The notes: a model not told the origin generated them from the letters alone. 64,000 nt of DNA from Croceivirga sp. (GCA_028284665.1 JANQRG010000011.1:108161-172160); one strand, 5' to 3'. Counted from the first letter of the stretch, positions 1-9,569 are shown. A program made the numbers and translations.

Positions 1-541
1 ATATTTTATCCACTAAATAAACTGCATCCTTGCCGTCGTTCTCCTCCCACATTACCGTAACCCGCTCATTATTGATTGCATCTACCTGTCTCCCCCTATA
101 GTTAGGCTGTATAGGAAGATGCCTGCTAAACCGTCGGTCAATAAGGGTAAGTAATTCTATTGTTGAAGGTCTTCCGAACGACTGTATTGCCGTGAGTGCG
201 GCACGTATACTGCGGCCTGTATACAATACATCATCAATAAAGACTACCTTTTTATCCTCTACTAAAAAATCGATTTTGGTGGTATTGGCCTGCAAGGTTT
301 TCTCGCCCCTTCTGAAATCGTCACGATAAAACGTTATATCCAGAAACCCTAGCTTAATCTCTTTTACCCGATATTCTTCCCGTAAAATTTTAGCAAGACG
401 TTCTGCAAGAAAGATTCCCCTTGGTTGCATCCCGATGAGAACGGTATTCTTAAAATCCAGATGATTTTCCAGTAGCTGACAGGCAAGACGATGAAGGATG
501 ATGTTGATCTCTTTGGCCGAAAGCAGGATTTTCTGACTCAT
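1..541 (-). CDS. pyrR: PyrR, pyrimidine regulatory protein / uracil phosphoribosyltransferase (partial, runs off the left edge)
   Basis: The reading frame starts at the CAT at 539-541 and stays open for 180 codons to the window edge, so probably only the last residues and the stop are missing; PyrR proteins are about 180 residues long. The translation begins MSQKILLSAKEI and carries the PRPP-binding loop of type I phosphoribosyltransferases (FIDDVLYTGRS, about residues 98-108), and the PyrR-like stretches IGMQPRGIFLAERL and TLIDRRFSRHLPI. The family converts uracil and PRPP to UMP; in Bacillus it also binds pyr mRNA and causes attenuation. Whether it regulates RNA here cannot be told. It is transcribed in the same direction as rpsA, which ends 113 bp upstream. 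In related genomes pyrB often follows, which would lie outside the window. Confidence 0.93.
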   Translation of the reverse strand, partial: MSQKILLSAKEINIILHRLACQLLENHLDFKNTVLIGMQPRGIFLAERLAKILREEYRVKEIKLGFLDITFYRDDFRRGEKTLQANTTKIDFLVEDKKVVFIDDVLYTGRSIRAALTAIQSFGRPSTIELLTLIDRRFSRHLPIQPNYRGRQVDAINNERVTVMWEENDGKDAVYLVDKI

Positions 542-601
542 GTATTCACTTCCATCTTACTGGAAGTATAAAAGTAAGCATTTCCAACGTACTTTTTTTA
601 A

Positions 602-636
602 TAAAAAAACCCCGGGGTATTCCCCAGGGTTTTTAG
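602..636 (-). terminator. Rho-independent terminator of rpsA
   Basis: The sequence is nearly symmetric: A-run, ACCCCGGGG, loop TATT, CCCCAGGGT, T-run. Read on the minus strand it forms a GC-rich hairpin followed by a T-run about 18 bp after the rpsA stop codon, and it separates rpsA from pyrR. Confidence 0.8.
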
Positions 637-653
637 AATATGAAGTTAATCTT

Positions 654-2537
654 CTATTTCTTTTTGGAATCAGCTTCCATTTTATCTTTCAATGCCTGTA
701 ATTGTGCGTTTGCATCACCCAAAGTAGGGGCTGCTTCCTCAGCCGCTGCTGCTGCTTTTTTCCGGGCAGTTCGAACGTTACGTTCTTCCTGTTCCCTAAA
801 AATAGCAGTATGACTGGCCACAACACGCTTGAAGTCTTTATTGAATTCAATGATCTTAAATTCTACCTCTTCGCCTTTTTTCAGCTTATTGCCATCTTCC
901 TTTTCCATATGACGAGAAGGAACAAAAGCAGTAATATCCTCGTTTAATACCACCGTAGCTCCTTTGTCTACGATGTCACTAACGCTTGCTTTATGCACTG
1001 TTCCTTCAGCAAACTCTGTTGCATATTTGTCCCAAGGATTTTCAGTAGTTTGTTTATGTCCAAGGCTTAATTTTCTGCCTTCTACATCCAACTCCAACAC
1101 TTCAACTTCAAGCTTATCTCCAACGTTTACAAACTCCGAAGGGTGCTTGACCTTTTTGGTCCAGGAAAGATCCGAGATATAGATAAGTCCGTCTATACCT
1201 TCTTCCATTTCTACAAAAACCCCAAAATTGGTGAAATTCCGTACAATTCCTTTGTGGCGAGAGCCCACCGGATATTTGGAGGTAATATCAGTCCATGGAT
1301 CTGGACTCAATTGCTTAATTCCTAAAGACATTTTGCGTTCTTCTCGATCCAAGGTAAGTACCACAGCCTCAATTTCATCTCCAACACTAACAAAGTCTTG
1401 TGCCGATCTTAGGTGCGTTGACCAGGACATTTCTGAAACATGAATCAATCCTTCAACACCTTCGGCAACTTCAATAAAGGCACCGTAGTCTGCAATAACA
1501 ACCACTTTTCCTTTTACTTTATCTCCTACCTGAATATTATCTCCCAAGGCATCCCAAGGATGTTTTTCCAATTGTTTAAGTCCAAGTTGAATTCTAGACT
1601 TATTGTCATCAAAGTCCAGGATAACGACATTGAGTTTCTGATCCAATTCCACCACCTCATTAGGATGATTGATACGACTCCAGGAAAGATCGGTAATATG
1701 GATCAAACCATCTACTCCACCAAGATCGATAAAGACACCATAAGAAGTGATGTTTTTCACAACACCTTCTAGGACTTGTCCTTTTTCCAGTTGTCCAATG
1801 ATCTCCTTTTTCTGCTCTTCAATATCTGCTTCGATCAGGGCTTTGTGCGATACGACAACATTCTTAAACTCATGGTTAATCTTAACCACCTTGAATTCCA
1901 TAGTCTTCCCTACGTATTGATCGTAATCGCGAATAGGTTTTACATCTATCTGAGAGCCAGGCAAGAAAGCTTCTATACCGAAGACATCTACGATCATACC
2001 TCCTTTGGTCCTGCATTTTACAAAACCTTGTACCACCTCTTCTTTGTCATGGGCATCATTCACGTTATCCCATGCTTTGATGGTTCTGGCTTTTCGATGT
2101 GACAATACTAATTGACCTGTTTTATCCTCACGGATATCAATCAATACTTCCACTTTGTCTCCTACTCTCAAGTCAGGGTTATACCGGAACTCGTTCAAGG
2201 AAATGACTCCCTCAGATTTCGCATTGATATCAATAATCGCTTCCCGGTCGGTCATATGTACTACAGTACCTTCTACTACCTCTTCGTCTGCAGTATCTAC
2301 AAAATTTTCAGCGACTAACTTCTCAAATTCGGTTAGCTTGCTGTCCTCTACCTTTTCAATACCGTCCTCATATTTGTCCCAATCAAAATTTTTCAAAAAT
2401 TCCTTAGGATCTTGTTTTGGGGTTTCTTCCTGAATGGTTTCGGTGTTTTCGTTAACTTCCGGAGTTGTGGTGTTAACTTCTTGATTTGCCGCTGTAGTTT
2501 CGTTAACTACCTCAGCTGCTTTTTTTTCTTCAGCCAT
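654..2537 (-). CDS. rpsA: 30S ribosomal protein S1
   Basis: Ribosomal protein S1 of 627 residues, the mRNA-binding protein of the small subunit. Six S1/OB-fold repeats can be read, starting near residues 83, 166, 252, 337, 425 and 512; repeats 3-5 carry the canonical YGVFIDL/YGAFIEV/FGVFVEM strand and the GLIHITDLSW-type motif, while repeats 1, 2 and 6 are more divergent, as is normal for S1. Residues 1-75 form an acidic, Glu/Thr/Asn-rich extension without a recognisable fold, and the C-terminus is rich in Ala and Lys. Such N-terminal extensions are usual in Bacteroidota, which mostly initiate translation without Shine-Dalgarno pairing. The gene is monocistronic here, with its own terminator and a 254-bp divergent upstream region shared with the kbp-like gene. 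Confidence 0.97.
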   Translation of the reverse strand: MAEEKKAAEVVNETTAANQEVNTTTPEVNENTETIQEETPKQDPKEFLKNFDWDKYEDGIEKVEDSKLTEFEKLVAENFVDTADEEVVEGTVVHMTDREAIIDINAKSEGVISLNEFRYNPDLRVGDKVEVLIDIREDKTGQLVLSHRKARTIKAWDNVNDAHDKEEVVQGFVKCRTKGGMIVDVFGIEAFLPGSQIDVKPIRDYDQYVGKTMEFKVVKINHEFKNVVVSHKALIEADIEEQKKEIIGQLEKGQVLEGVVKNITSYGVFIDLGGVDGLIHITDLSWSRINHPNEVVELDQKLNVVILDFDDNKSRIQLGLKQLEKHPWDALGDNIQVGDKVKGKVVVIADYGAFIEVAEGVEGLIHVSEMSWSTHLRSAQDFVSVGDEIEAVVLTLDREERKMSLGIKQLSPDPWTDITSKYPVGSRHKGIVRNFTNFGVFVEMEEGIDGLIYISDLSWTKKVKHPSEFVNVGDKLEVEVLELDVEGRKLSLGHKQTTENPWDKYATEFAEGTVHKASVSDIVDKGATVVLNEDITAFVPSRHMEKEDGNKLKKGEEVEFKIIEFNKDFKRVVASHTAIFREQEERNVRTARKKAAAAAEEAAPTLGDANAQLQALKDKMEADSKKK

Positions 2538-2791
2538 CTGCTGATTAAGATTTGTATTCTACACTCTTACAAGAATAAAGCGCTGGTGCAGAAGTGATTT
2601 TACGTATTTATATATCCTCTTTTATCTTGTGTGCGCTAAAAAGGAGTGCAAAAATACGATTAATTCAATGTTAAACAAACCTTTACACGTATTCTCTTAT
2701 TTTCTTTCTCCTGTTAATGATAATTTATCTTACAATGTGACTTTTATAGTTATCTTGTTTCTTAATTATTAACCATTAAAAACAAGAGAAC
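2538..2791. promoter_or_regulatory. Divergent intergenic region between rpsA and kbp-like gene
   Basis: This AT-rich 254-bp stretch must hold the promoters for rpsA (leftward) and the LysM gene (rightward). No open frame or strong hairpin was seen. The 3' part (2760-2791) is an A-rich leader ending AACAAGAGAAC just before the ATG, typical of Bacteroidota start regions. A long rpsA leader is possible but not demonstrated. Confidence 0.4.
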
Positions 2792-3172
2792 ATGAGCGTA
2801 AAAGCAAAATATCAAGCAGTACTGGATTTAGGCCAGGAGTTAGGGATACAAGGTGGAGATGTTTCCGAAGAGGGAGGCGTACTTAAGATCAAAGGCGAAG
2901 CTTCAACCCCCTATGAAAAAAATGTGCTATGGGATAAAATTAAAGCCATTGGCGGTGAAAGCCCTTCTGACCTTAAGGCCAATATAACTGTTTCCGATGA
3001 ATCCGTGTATCATAGGCACACCGTAAAAAGCGGCGAATCATTAAGTAAGATCGCTAAACACTACTATGGCGATGCCATGAAATACAATAAAATCTTTGAG
3101 GCCAACACCGATCAATTAAAGAATCCCGATGTAATTCACCCGGATCAGGTATTGGTCATTCCAAACCTATAA
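2792..3172 (+). CDS. BON-LysM domain protein, Kbp/YgaU-like
   Basis: A 126-residue protein with no signal peptide. Residues 1-68 resemble a BON-type domain (GVLKIKGEASTPYEKN, conserved in the YgaU family), and residues 72-126 are one LysM domain (HTVKSGESLSKIAKHYYGDAMKYNKIFEAN ending in HPDQVLVIPNL, read in two parts). The E. coli homologue Kbp (149 residues) is a cytoplasmic potassium-binding protein, so potassium sensing is the best functional guess; direct peptidoglycan binding is less likely because no export signal is present. It is flanked by the divergent rpsA and the convergent cmk and stands alone. The start is the only good ATG after an A-rich leader. Confidence 0.88.
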   Translation: MSVKAKYQAVLDLGQELGIQGGDVSEEGGVLKIKGEASTPYEKNVLWDKIKAIGGESPSDLKANITVSDESVYHRHTVKSGESLSKIAKHYYGDAMKYNKIFEANTDQLKNPDVIHPDQVLVIPNL

Positions 3173-3180
3173 GAAAAAGA

Positions 3181-3204
3181 AAGGCGCCTCCCCGGCGCTT
3201 TTTT
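3181..3204. terminator. Bidirectional terminator between kbp-like gene and cmk
   Basis: A hairpin GGCGCC-TCCC-GGCGC flanked by A-rich (left) and T-rich (right) runs lies 8 bp after the LysM stop codon. It lies between two convergent genes and touches the cmk stop codon, so it could serve both strands. Confidence 0.75.
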
Positions 3205-3892
3205 AATCATTAATTACTTCCAGTGACTTCTGATGTATTATGCGGAACTGTTCTTCATGGCCCATGCTGGTATTATCAAATGGAATAGCATCTTCTGCTT
3301 TAACTAATGGGGATACCGTCCTTGAGGAGTCCAACATATCTCTTTCCTGAACATTTTTCAAAACCTCTTCATAGGTGACCTGCTCTCCTCGTTCCAATAA
3401 TTCTTTAAAACGCCTATCTGCCCTTTTTTTCGCGCTTGCGGTCATAAAGAACTTCAATTCGGCATTGGGAAAAACTACGGTGCCAATATCCCTTCCATCC
3501 ATAACCACTCCTTTTTCTTTTCCCATCTCTTGTTGTTGCTCTACCAATTTCTTACGCACTTCGGGGATAGCCGCTATTTTGCTGACATATCTTGAAACTT
3601 CCAGCGTACGTATTTTATGTTCTACATTTTCACCATTCAAATGAATTTCAGATTGTAGGGTTTCCGGATTGTACTCGAAACGAAGTCGAATGTCATCGAG
3701 GGATTTTATCAAGGTCTCTAAATCATCACTGCTATCACTAATACAACCATGTTCCAGGGCATAAAGTGTTACCGCTCTATACATCGCACCAGTATCTACA
3801 TAAACGTATTCCAGGGCTTTTGCCAAACGCTTTGCGACCGTACTTTTACCGGTAGAAGAATGCCCGTCAATAGCAATTACGATTTTCCGCAT
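3203..3892 (-). CDS. cmk: Cytidylate kinase
   Basis: A 229-residue (d)CMP kinase, transferring phosphate from ATP to CMP and dCMP in the cytoplasm. The N-terminus holds the P-loop (AIDGHSSTGKST, residues 7-18), followed by VDTGAMYRAVTLYAL, the nucleotide-binding stretch conserved in Cmk, and DGRDIGTVVFPNAELKFF (about residues 132-150), the CMP-binding and Walker-B-like region, then RADRRFKEL of the lid. Length matches the bacterial family. The gene lies 35 bp downstream of lon on the same strand, so the two are probably co-transcribed. Confidence 0.97.
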   Translation of the reverse strand: MRKIVIAIDGHSSTGKSTVAKRLAKALEYVYVDTGAMYRAVTLYALEHGCISDSSDDLETLIKSLDDIRLRFEYNPETLQSEIHLNGENVEHKIRTLEVSRYVSKIAAIPEVRKKLVEQQQEMGKEKGVVMDGRDIGTVVFPNAELKFFMTASAKKRADRRFKELLERGEQVTYEEVLKNVQERDMLDSSRTVSPLVKAEDAIPFDNTSMGHEEQFRIIHQKSLEVIND

Positions 3893-3927
3893 GCTCCAAA
3901 AATACCGAGAAAATACCGATAAGGGGA

Positions 3928-6378
3928 TTACAACTTTTTCGCGTTTTTCACTTTTTGCCCGGTGATCGCGATGGTAATCACTTCGTGCATATCTGTAACA
4001 TAGTGGAATTTTAAGCCTCTGAGATATTCCTCCTTAATTTCTTCAATATCCCTTCTGTTCTCCTCGCTTAGAATGATCTCTTTGATCCGCGCTCGCTTCG
4101 CTGCAAGAATCTTTTCCTTAATTCCTCCAACGGGAAGCACTTTTCCACGCAAGGTGATCTCTCCTGTCATCGCAAGGCTTTTTTTCACTTTTCTCTGGGT
4201 AAACAAGGAAACAAGGGAGGTTAACATTGTGATCCCGGCACTGGGGCCGTCCTTGGGAGTAGCCCCTTCAGGAACATGAATGTGGACGTTGTACTTTTCA
4301 AATACTTCCGGATCGATATCAAAAGCATCCGCATTTGATTTTATAAACTCCATGGCGATGGTAGCAGACTCTTTCATCACTTTACCCAGGTTTCCAGTGA
4401 TATTTAGAGTTCCTTTTCCCCTGGATAGAATGGACTCTATAAATAAAATATCTCCTCCAACACTTGTCCACGCCAGTCCGGTGACTACTCCTGCGACCTC
4501 ATTGCTTTCATACTTGTCCCTTTCCAACCTAGGTGGACCTAATACCTTTTCGATCTTTTCATTGGTCACCTTAACTTCATATGCTTCATCGGTAGCAATA
4601 TTTTTAGCAGCATAGCGTACCATTTTTGCCAGCTGTTTTTCCAGCATTCGCACCCCGGATTCACGGGTATAGCCCTCCACAATTTTTTCAAGTTGCCGTT
4701 TGCCAATCTTCAAATCTTTGGCAGTAAGGCCATGCTCTTTCAATTGTTTGGGAAGTAGGTGCCGTTTTGCAATTTCTACTTTTTCCTCTATGGTGTAACC
4801 TGTTACGTTGATGATCTCCATACGGTCGCGAAGCGCGGGCTGAATGGTACTCAACGTATTTGCAGTAGCAATAAACATGACCTTGGAAAGGTCATAGCCC
4901 ATTTCTAAAAAGTTGTCGTAGAACTCGCTGTTTTGCTCCGGATCTAATACTTCCAACATTGCGGAGGAGGGATCCCCCTGATGGCTGCTGCCCAATTTAT
5001 CGATTTCATCAAGGATAAACACCGGATTAGAAGTACCTGCCTTCTTTACGCTTTGAATAATTCTACCCGGCATAGCGCCAATATACGTCTTTCGGTGCCC
5101 TCTGATTTCTGCTTCATCTCGAAGTCCACCTAACGACATCCTAACATACTCTCTCCCAAGTGCTTCAGCCACTGATTTTCCCAAAGATGTTTTTCCAACT
5201 CCAGGAGGTCCATAAAGGCAAAGAATAGGAGATTTCATATCATTTCGCAATTTCAGCACTGCTAGATATTCGAGAATACGACGTTTTACATCCTCCAGAC
5301 CGTAATGATCCCGATCGAGGATCCGTTCTGCCCGCTTTAAATCAAAAATATCCTTGGAGTATTCGTTCCAGGGGAGCTCCAAAAAGAGATCCAGATAATT
5401 CCGTTGTATAGAATACTCCGCTACCTGGGGATTCATCCGTTGCATTTTCGCCATTTCTTTTTCAAAATGCTCCTTTACCTTTTTTCCCCATTTCTTTTTC
5501 TTCGCCTTCTCCTGCATCTCATCCACTTCCTCCTCATAGGAAATACCTCCTAGCTCTTCCTGAATGGTCTTCATCTGCTGGTGCAGGAAATACTCCCGTT
5601 GCTGCTGATCCATATCATGACGTACCTTAGATTGGATATCCTTTTTCAATTCCAGCTTTTGCAGCTCCAGATTCATATACTTAAGCGTGGCCAGTGCACG
5701 TTCCTGAAGACTATTGATTTCCAGAAGCTTTTGTTTTTCTGCAACATCAAGATTTAAATTGGAAGACACAAAATTGATAAGGAAAGAGTTGCTCTGAATA
5801 TTCCGAATGGCAAAAGTAGCCTCACTGGGAATATTGGGGTTGTCCTTGATTATCTTGTAGGCCAGTTCTTTGATGGAATCGATGATCGCTAAAAACTCTT
5901 TATCATCTTGCTCAGGACGTATTTCATTCGTTTCCTGAATAGTAGCCGTCATATAAGGATCTTCCGTGATAATCTCAGCAATCCCAAAACGCTTTTTCCC
6001 CTGAATGATCACTGTAGTGTTACCATCTGGCATTTGCAGTACTCTCAGTATCCTTGCAACGGTTCCTAACGTATTGATATCCTTAACACCGGGATTTTCT
6101 ACGGCTTCATCTTTTTGCGAAACTACCCCAATGACTTTAGATCCATTATTAGCGTCTTTGATAAGACTAATGGATTTATCCCTTCCTGCTGTTATTGGGA
6201 TTACTACCCCTGGAAACAATACCGTATTCCGCAGGGGAAGTATTGGCAAGGTTTCCGGAAGATTTTCCCTATTCATTTCTTCCTCATCCTCAGGGGTTAA
6301 CAAAGGAATCAACTCGGCATCTTCATCTAATCCCTGGAACGACATATTGTCCATATTTTTGAATTTAACTCTGCTCAT
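3928..6378 (-). CDS. lon: ATP-dependent Lon protease
   Basis: An 816-residue cytoplasmic serine protease of the LonA type. In order: N-terminal substrate-binding domain (about 40-240, with [16 protein letters not shown]), coiled-coil linker (240-350), AAA+ module with Walker [10 protein letters not shown] near 390 and Walker [11 protein letters not shown] near 455, sensor/arginine region, and the C-terminal protease domain with the catalytic Ser in [11 protein letters not shown] and the Lys of the Ser-Lys dyad in [13 protein letters not shown]. Length is normal. It degrades misfolded and regulatory proteins. No HAIR/CIRCE-like heat-shock operator was recognised in the 217-bp region upstream, which it shares with the divergent ECF sigma gene. 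Confidence 0.98.
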   Translation of the reverse strand: MSRVKFKNMDNMSFQGLDEDAELIPLLTPEDEEEMNRENLPETLPILPLRNTVLFPGVVIPITAGRDKSISLIKDANNGSKVIGVVSQKDEAVENPGVKDINTLGTVARILRVLQMPDGNTTVIIQGKKRFGIAEIITEDPYMTATIQETNEIRPEQDDKEFLAIIDSIKELAYKIIKDNPNIPSEATFAIRNIQSNSFLINFVSSNLNLDVAEKQKLLEINSLQERALATLKYMNLELQKLELKKDIQSKVRHDMDQQQREYFLHQQMKTIQEELGGISYEEEVDEMQEKAKKKKWGKKVKEHFEKEMAKMQRMNPQVAEYSIQRNYLDLFLELPWNEYSKDIFDLKRAERILDRDHYGLEDVKRRILEYLAVLKLRNDMKSPILCLYGPPGVGKTSLGKSVAEALGREYVRMSLGGLRDEAEIRGHRKTYIGAMPGRIIQSVKKAGTSNPVFILDEIDKLGSSHQGDPSSAMLEVLDPEQNSEFYDNFLEMGYDLSKVMFIATANTLSTIQPALRDRMEIINVTGYTIEEKVEIAKRHLLPKQLKEHGLTAKDLKIGKRQLEKIVEGYTRESGVRMLEKQLAKMVRYAAKNIATDEAYEVKVTNEKIEKVLGPPRLERDKYESNEVAGVVTGLAWTSVGGDILFIESILSRGKGTLNITGNLGKVMKESATIAMEFIKSNADAFDIDPEVFEKYNVHIHVPEGATPKDGPSAGITMLTSLVSLFTQRKVKKSLAMTGEITLRGKVLPVGGIKEKILAAKRARIKEIILSEENRRDIEEIKEEYLRGLKFHYVTDMHEVITIAITGQKVKNAKKL

Positions 6379-6547
6379 ATGTGATATTCGGTCATTCTGT
6401 CATTAGAACCATTGTTAAACTGAGTGCTCCTCAGGATAACCCGGTCCAAACCACTTGATTTACAGTTATTTGATTTTCTCAAGTTTCTCAGAACCCTAAC
6501 GTAAGAACAATTCTCATGCCACGCCCTTCAAAAAAGTGAATCAAAAG

Positions 6548-6585
6548 TGTAACAATTGTTAAATTTCATTATCTATACAACAAAC
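6548..6585 (+). promoter_or_regulatory. Candidate ECF-type promoter with overlapping palindrome in front of the sigma factor gene
   Basis: TGTAACA at 6548-6554 resembles the AAC-containing -35 element of ECF promoters and lies 42 bp before the start codon. A perfect 12-bp palindrome, TAACAATTGTTA (6550-6561), overlaps it. A similar TGTAACA box lies 46 bp before the second ECF sigma gene at 31889. Autoregulation by the encoded sigma factor is an inference. Confidence 0.4.
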
Positions 6586-6595
6586 CATTCACCTT

Positions 6596-7153
6596 TTGAG
6601 CCACGAGAATGAAAATACTGACGCACTAGTGCAGCTGTGCTTAACAGGGAAGCAAAGTGCACAGTTAGAAATTTATAATCGCTATTACAAGGCCATGTAC
6701 AATACTGCATTACGAATAGTTAAACATACCGCCGAAGCAGAAGATGTTATGCAAGAATCGTTTTTGAGCGCGTTCACTAAACTGCATACGTTTAAGGGGG
6801 ATGTCACTTTCGGGGCCTGGTTAAAGCGAATTGTCATCAACAACAGTATTTATCATTACCGCAAACAACAGAAAAACAATGCTGTTGATCTGGATGAGGT
6901 ACTATACAAGGTCGAAGATAATGATGGCGTTGCTTCAGACCCCGATGGTTATACAGAACTAAAGGCTCAAAAAGTGATGGAAACCATGAAAAGTTTGAAA
7001 GACAATTACAGAGTTTCTTTGACCTTACACCTTGTAGAAGGATACGACTATGAGGAGATCAGTGAAATAATGAATATTAGCTATGCCAATTGCAGAACTA
7101 CTATTTCCCGAGCCAAGGAAAGTTTGCGAAAGAAATTAGCAGTAACGATTTAA
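6596..7153 (+). CDS. RNA polymerase ECF sigma factor
   Basis: A 185-residue sigma-70 family protein of the ECF class. Region 2 is at about 20-95 (AEDVMQESFLSAFTKL, then FGAWLKRIVINNSIYHYRK in two parts, the -10 recognition and melting helices), region 4 at about 120-180 with the helix-turn-helix YEEISEIMNISYANCRTTISRAK. The start is TTG at 6596: there is no in-frame ATG before region 2, and the translated MSHENEN start resembles relatives. Four bases separate it from the anti-sigma-like gene, and the next three genes continue the operon, so it probably controls envelope functions encoded with it. The signal sensed is not evident. Confidence 0.93.
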   Translation: MSHENENTDALVQLCLTGKQSAQLEIYNRYYKAMYNTALRIVKHTAEAEDVMQESFLSAFTKLHTFKGDVTFGAWLKRIVINNSIYHYRKQQKNNAVDLDEVLYKVEDNDGVASDPDGYTELKAQKVMETMKSLKDNYRVSLTLHLVEGYDYEEISEIMNISYANCRTTISRAKESLRKKLAVTI

Positions 7154-7156
7154 GCT

Positions 7157-7714
7157 ATGAAAAAGGACGGATTAGAAGAATTATTTAGAAAACTAGAAAA
7201 TGACTTCGACTTTGAGGAGCCCAGAGATGGTCATCAGGAGCGTTTTCTCGATAAATTGAACCAAAGCAAAGGGGTAGTTACCTTATCGCACAAACGAAGC
7301 TGGTGGAAACCGCTGTCCATAGCGGCTTCTATTGCACTGGTATGCGTTTTAGGATGGCAACTGGTTGACTCCTCACCCACAATAAAGGAACAGGTGGTAA
7401 AAATAGCCCCAGAGGTTTCAGAAACTGAATTTTATTTTGCCAGTCTAATTGAGGAACAAGTGCAACTCCTTAAAAAGGAGGATGCTCCTGAAACGGCCAA
7501 ATTAGTTGCTGATACCTTGTCACAACTTGAAAAATTAGAAGGCGATTATCGGGCTTTGGAACAAGAACTGGTCAACGGTGGAAACAGCAAATTGCTGTTA
7601 AATGCTATGATCACCAATTTTCAAACCAGAATTGATTTGCTGCAGGAAGTGCTGGATAACATTGAAACTATTAAAAATTTAAAACAACCGGATGATGCGA
7701 ACTTTACTATTTAG
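7157..7714 (+). CDS. Probable membrane-bound anti-sigma factor
   Basis: A 185-residue protein with a cytoplasmic N-terminus of about 48 residues (contains HQERFLDKLNQS, a motif common in short flavobacterial anti-sigma-like proteins), one membrane span (about 50-68, LSIAASIALVCVLGWQLV), and a periplasmic part predicted to be helical and coiled-coil (LVADTLSQLEKLEGDYRALE). No zinc-binding ZAS motif is visible. It starts 4 bp after the sigma factor gene and overlaps the following gene by 23 bp, consistent with translational coupling. The anti-sigma role is inferred from position and topology rather than from a known domain. Confidence 0.7.
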   Translation: MKKDGLEELFRKLENDFDFEEPRDGHQERFLDKLNQSKGVVTLSHKRSWWKPLSIAASIALVCVLGWQLVDSSPTIKEQVVKIAPEVSETEFYFASLIEEQVQLLKKEDAPETAKLVADTLSQLEKLEGDYRALEQELVNGGNSKLLLNAMITNFQTRIDLLQEVLDNIETIKNLKQPDDANFTI

Positions 7715-8792
7715 ATACCTATGTTTAACCCTATTGATGCTGCCATTTTATGGGGTTGCGAAAAGCGACGGCGGTGGAATGAAGGGCAAGTATACCAAGG
7801 AAAAAACCATAAAAAAAGAGTTTACTGTAAATGCTGACGCGTTGTTAAAAGTGAAGAATAGCTACGGTAACCTCAACATCACCTCCTGGAATCAAAATAC
7901 CGTGATGATAGAGGTTAGGATCAAAACCAACGGAAACAATGAGGAACGTGTTGAGGACCGTTTAGAAGAAATTGATGTGGATTTTGATAACAGTCCAAGC
8001 ATGGTATCTGCAATTACTCGATTTGGAGATCGCAGTAACAATTGGGGATGGAAATGGGGTAGACGCAAAAATGTAAGCGTCCAGGTAAATTACACCATTA
8101 AACTACCTGTAAAAAACAGTGTTAACCTTTCCAATGATTACGGTAACATTTATTTGGATCGCGTAGACGGACATGCGAAAATTAGTTGCGATTACGGGAA
8201 AATGGAGATCGGTGAGCTACGAGGCAGAAATAACGAATTGCGCTTCGATTATACTTCGCGTTCCACCTTTGGATATATTAACAGTGCACAAATTATTGCA
8301 GATTATTCTGGATTTACCATTGAAAAAGCGGGAGATCTAACTGTAAAAGCGGATTACACCAACGCTTCCATATATGAAATGGGAAATTTGGAGTACTCCT
8401 CAGATTATGGTGCTATGGAAGTAGGGAAGGTGAAAAATGTTGAAGGCGTTGGAGATTACATCGGTATCAAGCTTGGAGACGTACATGGCAATGTGAACGT
8501 AACTTCGGATTATGGCTCACTTAAAATTGCTAAAATGGCGCCAGACGCCGGTGACGTCAATATTCAGTCGGATTATACAGGGATCAAAATAGGGTATCAC
8601 CCGGAGTATTATTTCGATTTTGATATTTCTACGGAATATGCTGGTGTTAACGGAATAGATGACTTCGAAATTCAGGTACGAAAAGAAAAATCTGGGGAAA
8701 AATACTATAATGGCTATTACGGAGATGATAACTCGGGGAATGTAATTCAGATCAGAAGTGATTACGGCGGAGTATCGTTCTACAAGAATTAA
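7692..8792 (+). CDS. Secreted DYG-repeat protein, predicted right-handed beta-helix (DUF4097-like putative adhesin)
   Basis: A 366-residue exported protein: the signal peptide is about residues 1-24 (LFRYLCLTLLMLPFYGVAKS). The mature part resembles DUF4097/adhesin-like beta-solenoid proteins. From about residue 145 a short motif with Asp-Tyr followed by Gly, Thr, Ser or Ile recurs roughly every 18-25 residues (DYGNIYL, DYGKMEI, DYTSRS, DYSGFTI, DYTNASI, DYGAMEV, DYIGIKL, DYGSLKI, DYTGIKI, EYAGVNG, DYGGVSF), which suggests an Asp-Tyr ladder along one face of the helix. It starts inside the anti-sigma gene (ATGATG at 7692) and is followed by two DUF2807 genes. Function is unknown; an envelope surface or periplasmic scaffold is likely. 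Confidence 0.75.
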   Translation: MMRTLLFRYLCLTLLMLPFYGVAKSDGGGMKGKYTKEKTIKKEFTVNADALLKVKNSYGNLNITSWNQNTVMIEVRIKTNGNNEERVEDRLEEIDVDFDNSPSMVSAITRFGDRSNNWGWKWGRRKNVSVQVNYTIKLPVKNSVNLSNDYGNIYLDRVDGHAKISCDYGKMEIGELRGRNNELRFDYTSRSTFGYINSAQIIADYSGFTIEKAGDLTVKADYTNASIYEMGNLEYSSDYGAMEVGKVKNVEGVGDYIGIKLGDVHGNVNVTSDYGSLKIAKMAPDAGDVNIQSDYTGIKIGYHPEYYFDFDISTEYAGVNGIDDFEIQVRKEKSGEKYYNGYYGDDNSGNVIQIRSDYGGVSFYKN

Positions 8793-8815
8793 TAATCAAA
8801 AAACCAAAAACAATC

Positions 8816-9538
8816 ATGAGAAACGTATGTATTATTGCCCTGCTATCACTTTCCATTACGGTAAGTGCCCAGTGGGGTAAGAAAGTCCGGGGAAATGGTA
8901 ATGTCGTGACCATTGAACGTTCGGTAGGTGAGTACGATCAAATTGCCTCAGCGGGATGGTTTGATGTAGTCCTAGTTGATGGAAAAGAGGGTACAATTAC
9001 CTTAAAAGGTGAAGAAAATCTTTTGGAGTATATCAAAACCGAAGTGAAAGACGGGAAGTTGGTCATCAAAAAGGAAAAAGGGGTGAATCTGCAATCTTCA
9101 GGATGGAGAAACGGAATAGAAATTACAATCCCGGTAGAAGAGATCAACGCTGTAAAACTTTCCGGTTCCGGAGATGTCGTCTCCAAAACCACACTAAAAG
9201 CCGATACCTTTAAGGCTTCATTGGCCGGTTCAGGCGATGTAGATCTTAAAGTGGCAGCCGACGAATTCAAAGCTTCCCTATCCGGTTCCGGGGATATGGT
9301 ATTGTCTGGTTCTGCACGCTATTTCAGCGTTTCAGTGGCGGGTTCCGGAGATATTAAGGCCTTTGACCTGGAAGCAGATGTTGTTGAAGCCAACGTTTCC
9401 GGTAGCGCCGATCTTAAGGTAACGGCCAAACAGGAAATTAAAGCAAGAATTGCCGGTTCCGGGGATATCACCTACAAAGGAAACCCCGGTAAAATAGATA
9501 CCAAAGCTTCCGGTTCTGGGGATATTTCCAGTTACTAA
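8816..9538 (+). CDS. Head GIN domain protein (DUF2807), copy 1
   Basis: A 240-residue secreted protein with signal peptide 1-18 (IALLSLSITVSAQ). The remainder is a DUF2807 domain, a predicted beta-solenoid of the 'putative auto-transporter adhesin, head GIN' family. The hallmark is a recurring (S)GSGD motif: SGSGDVV, AGSGDVDL, SGSGDMVL, AGSGDIKA, SGSADLK, AGSGDITY and SGSGDISSY at the very C-terminus. It lies 23 bp after the DYG-repeat gene in the sigma operon and is paralogous to the next gene. Exact function is unknown for the family. Confidence 0.88.
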   Translation: MRNVCIIALLSLSITVSAQWGKKVRGNGNVVTIERSVGEYDQIASAGWFDVVLVDGKEGTITLKGEENLLEYIKTEVKDGKLVIKKEKGVNLQSSGWRNGIEITIPVEEINAVKLSGSGDVVSKTTLKADTFKASLAGSGDVDLKVAADEFKASLSGSGDMVLSGSARYFSVSVAGSGDIKAFDLEADVVEANVSGSADLKVTAKQEIKARIAGSGDITYKGNPGKIDTKASGSGDISSY

Positions 9539-9569
9539 AACGACAACATTAACCGCAAAAAAGTATATC

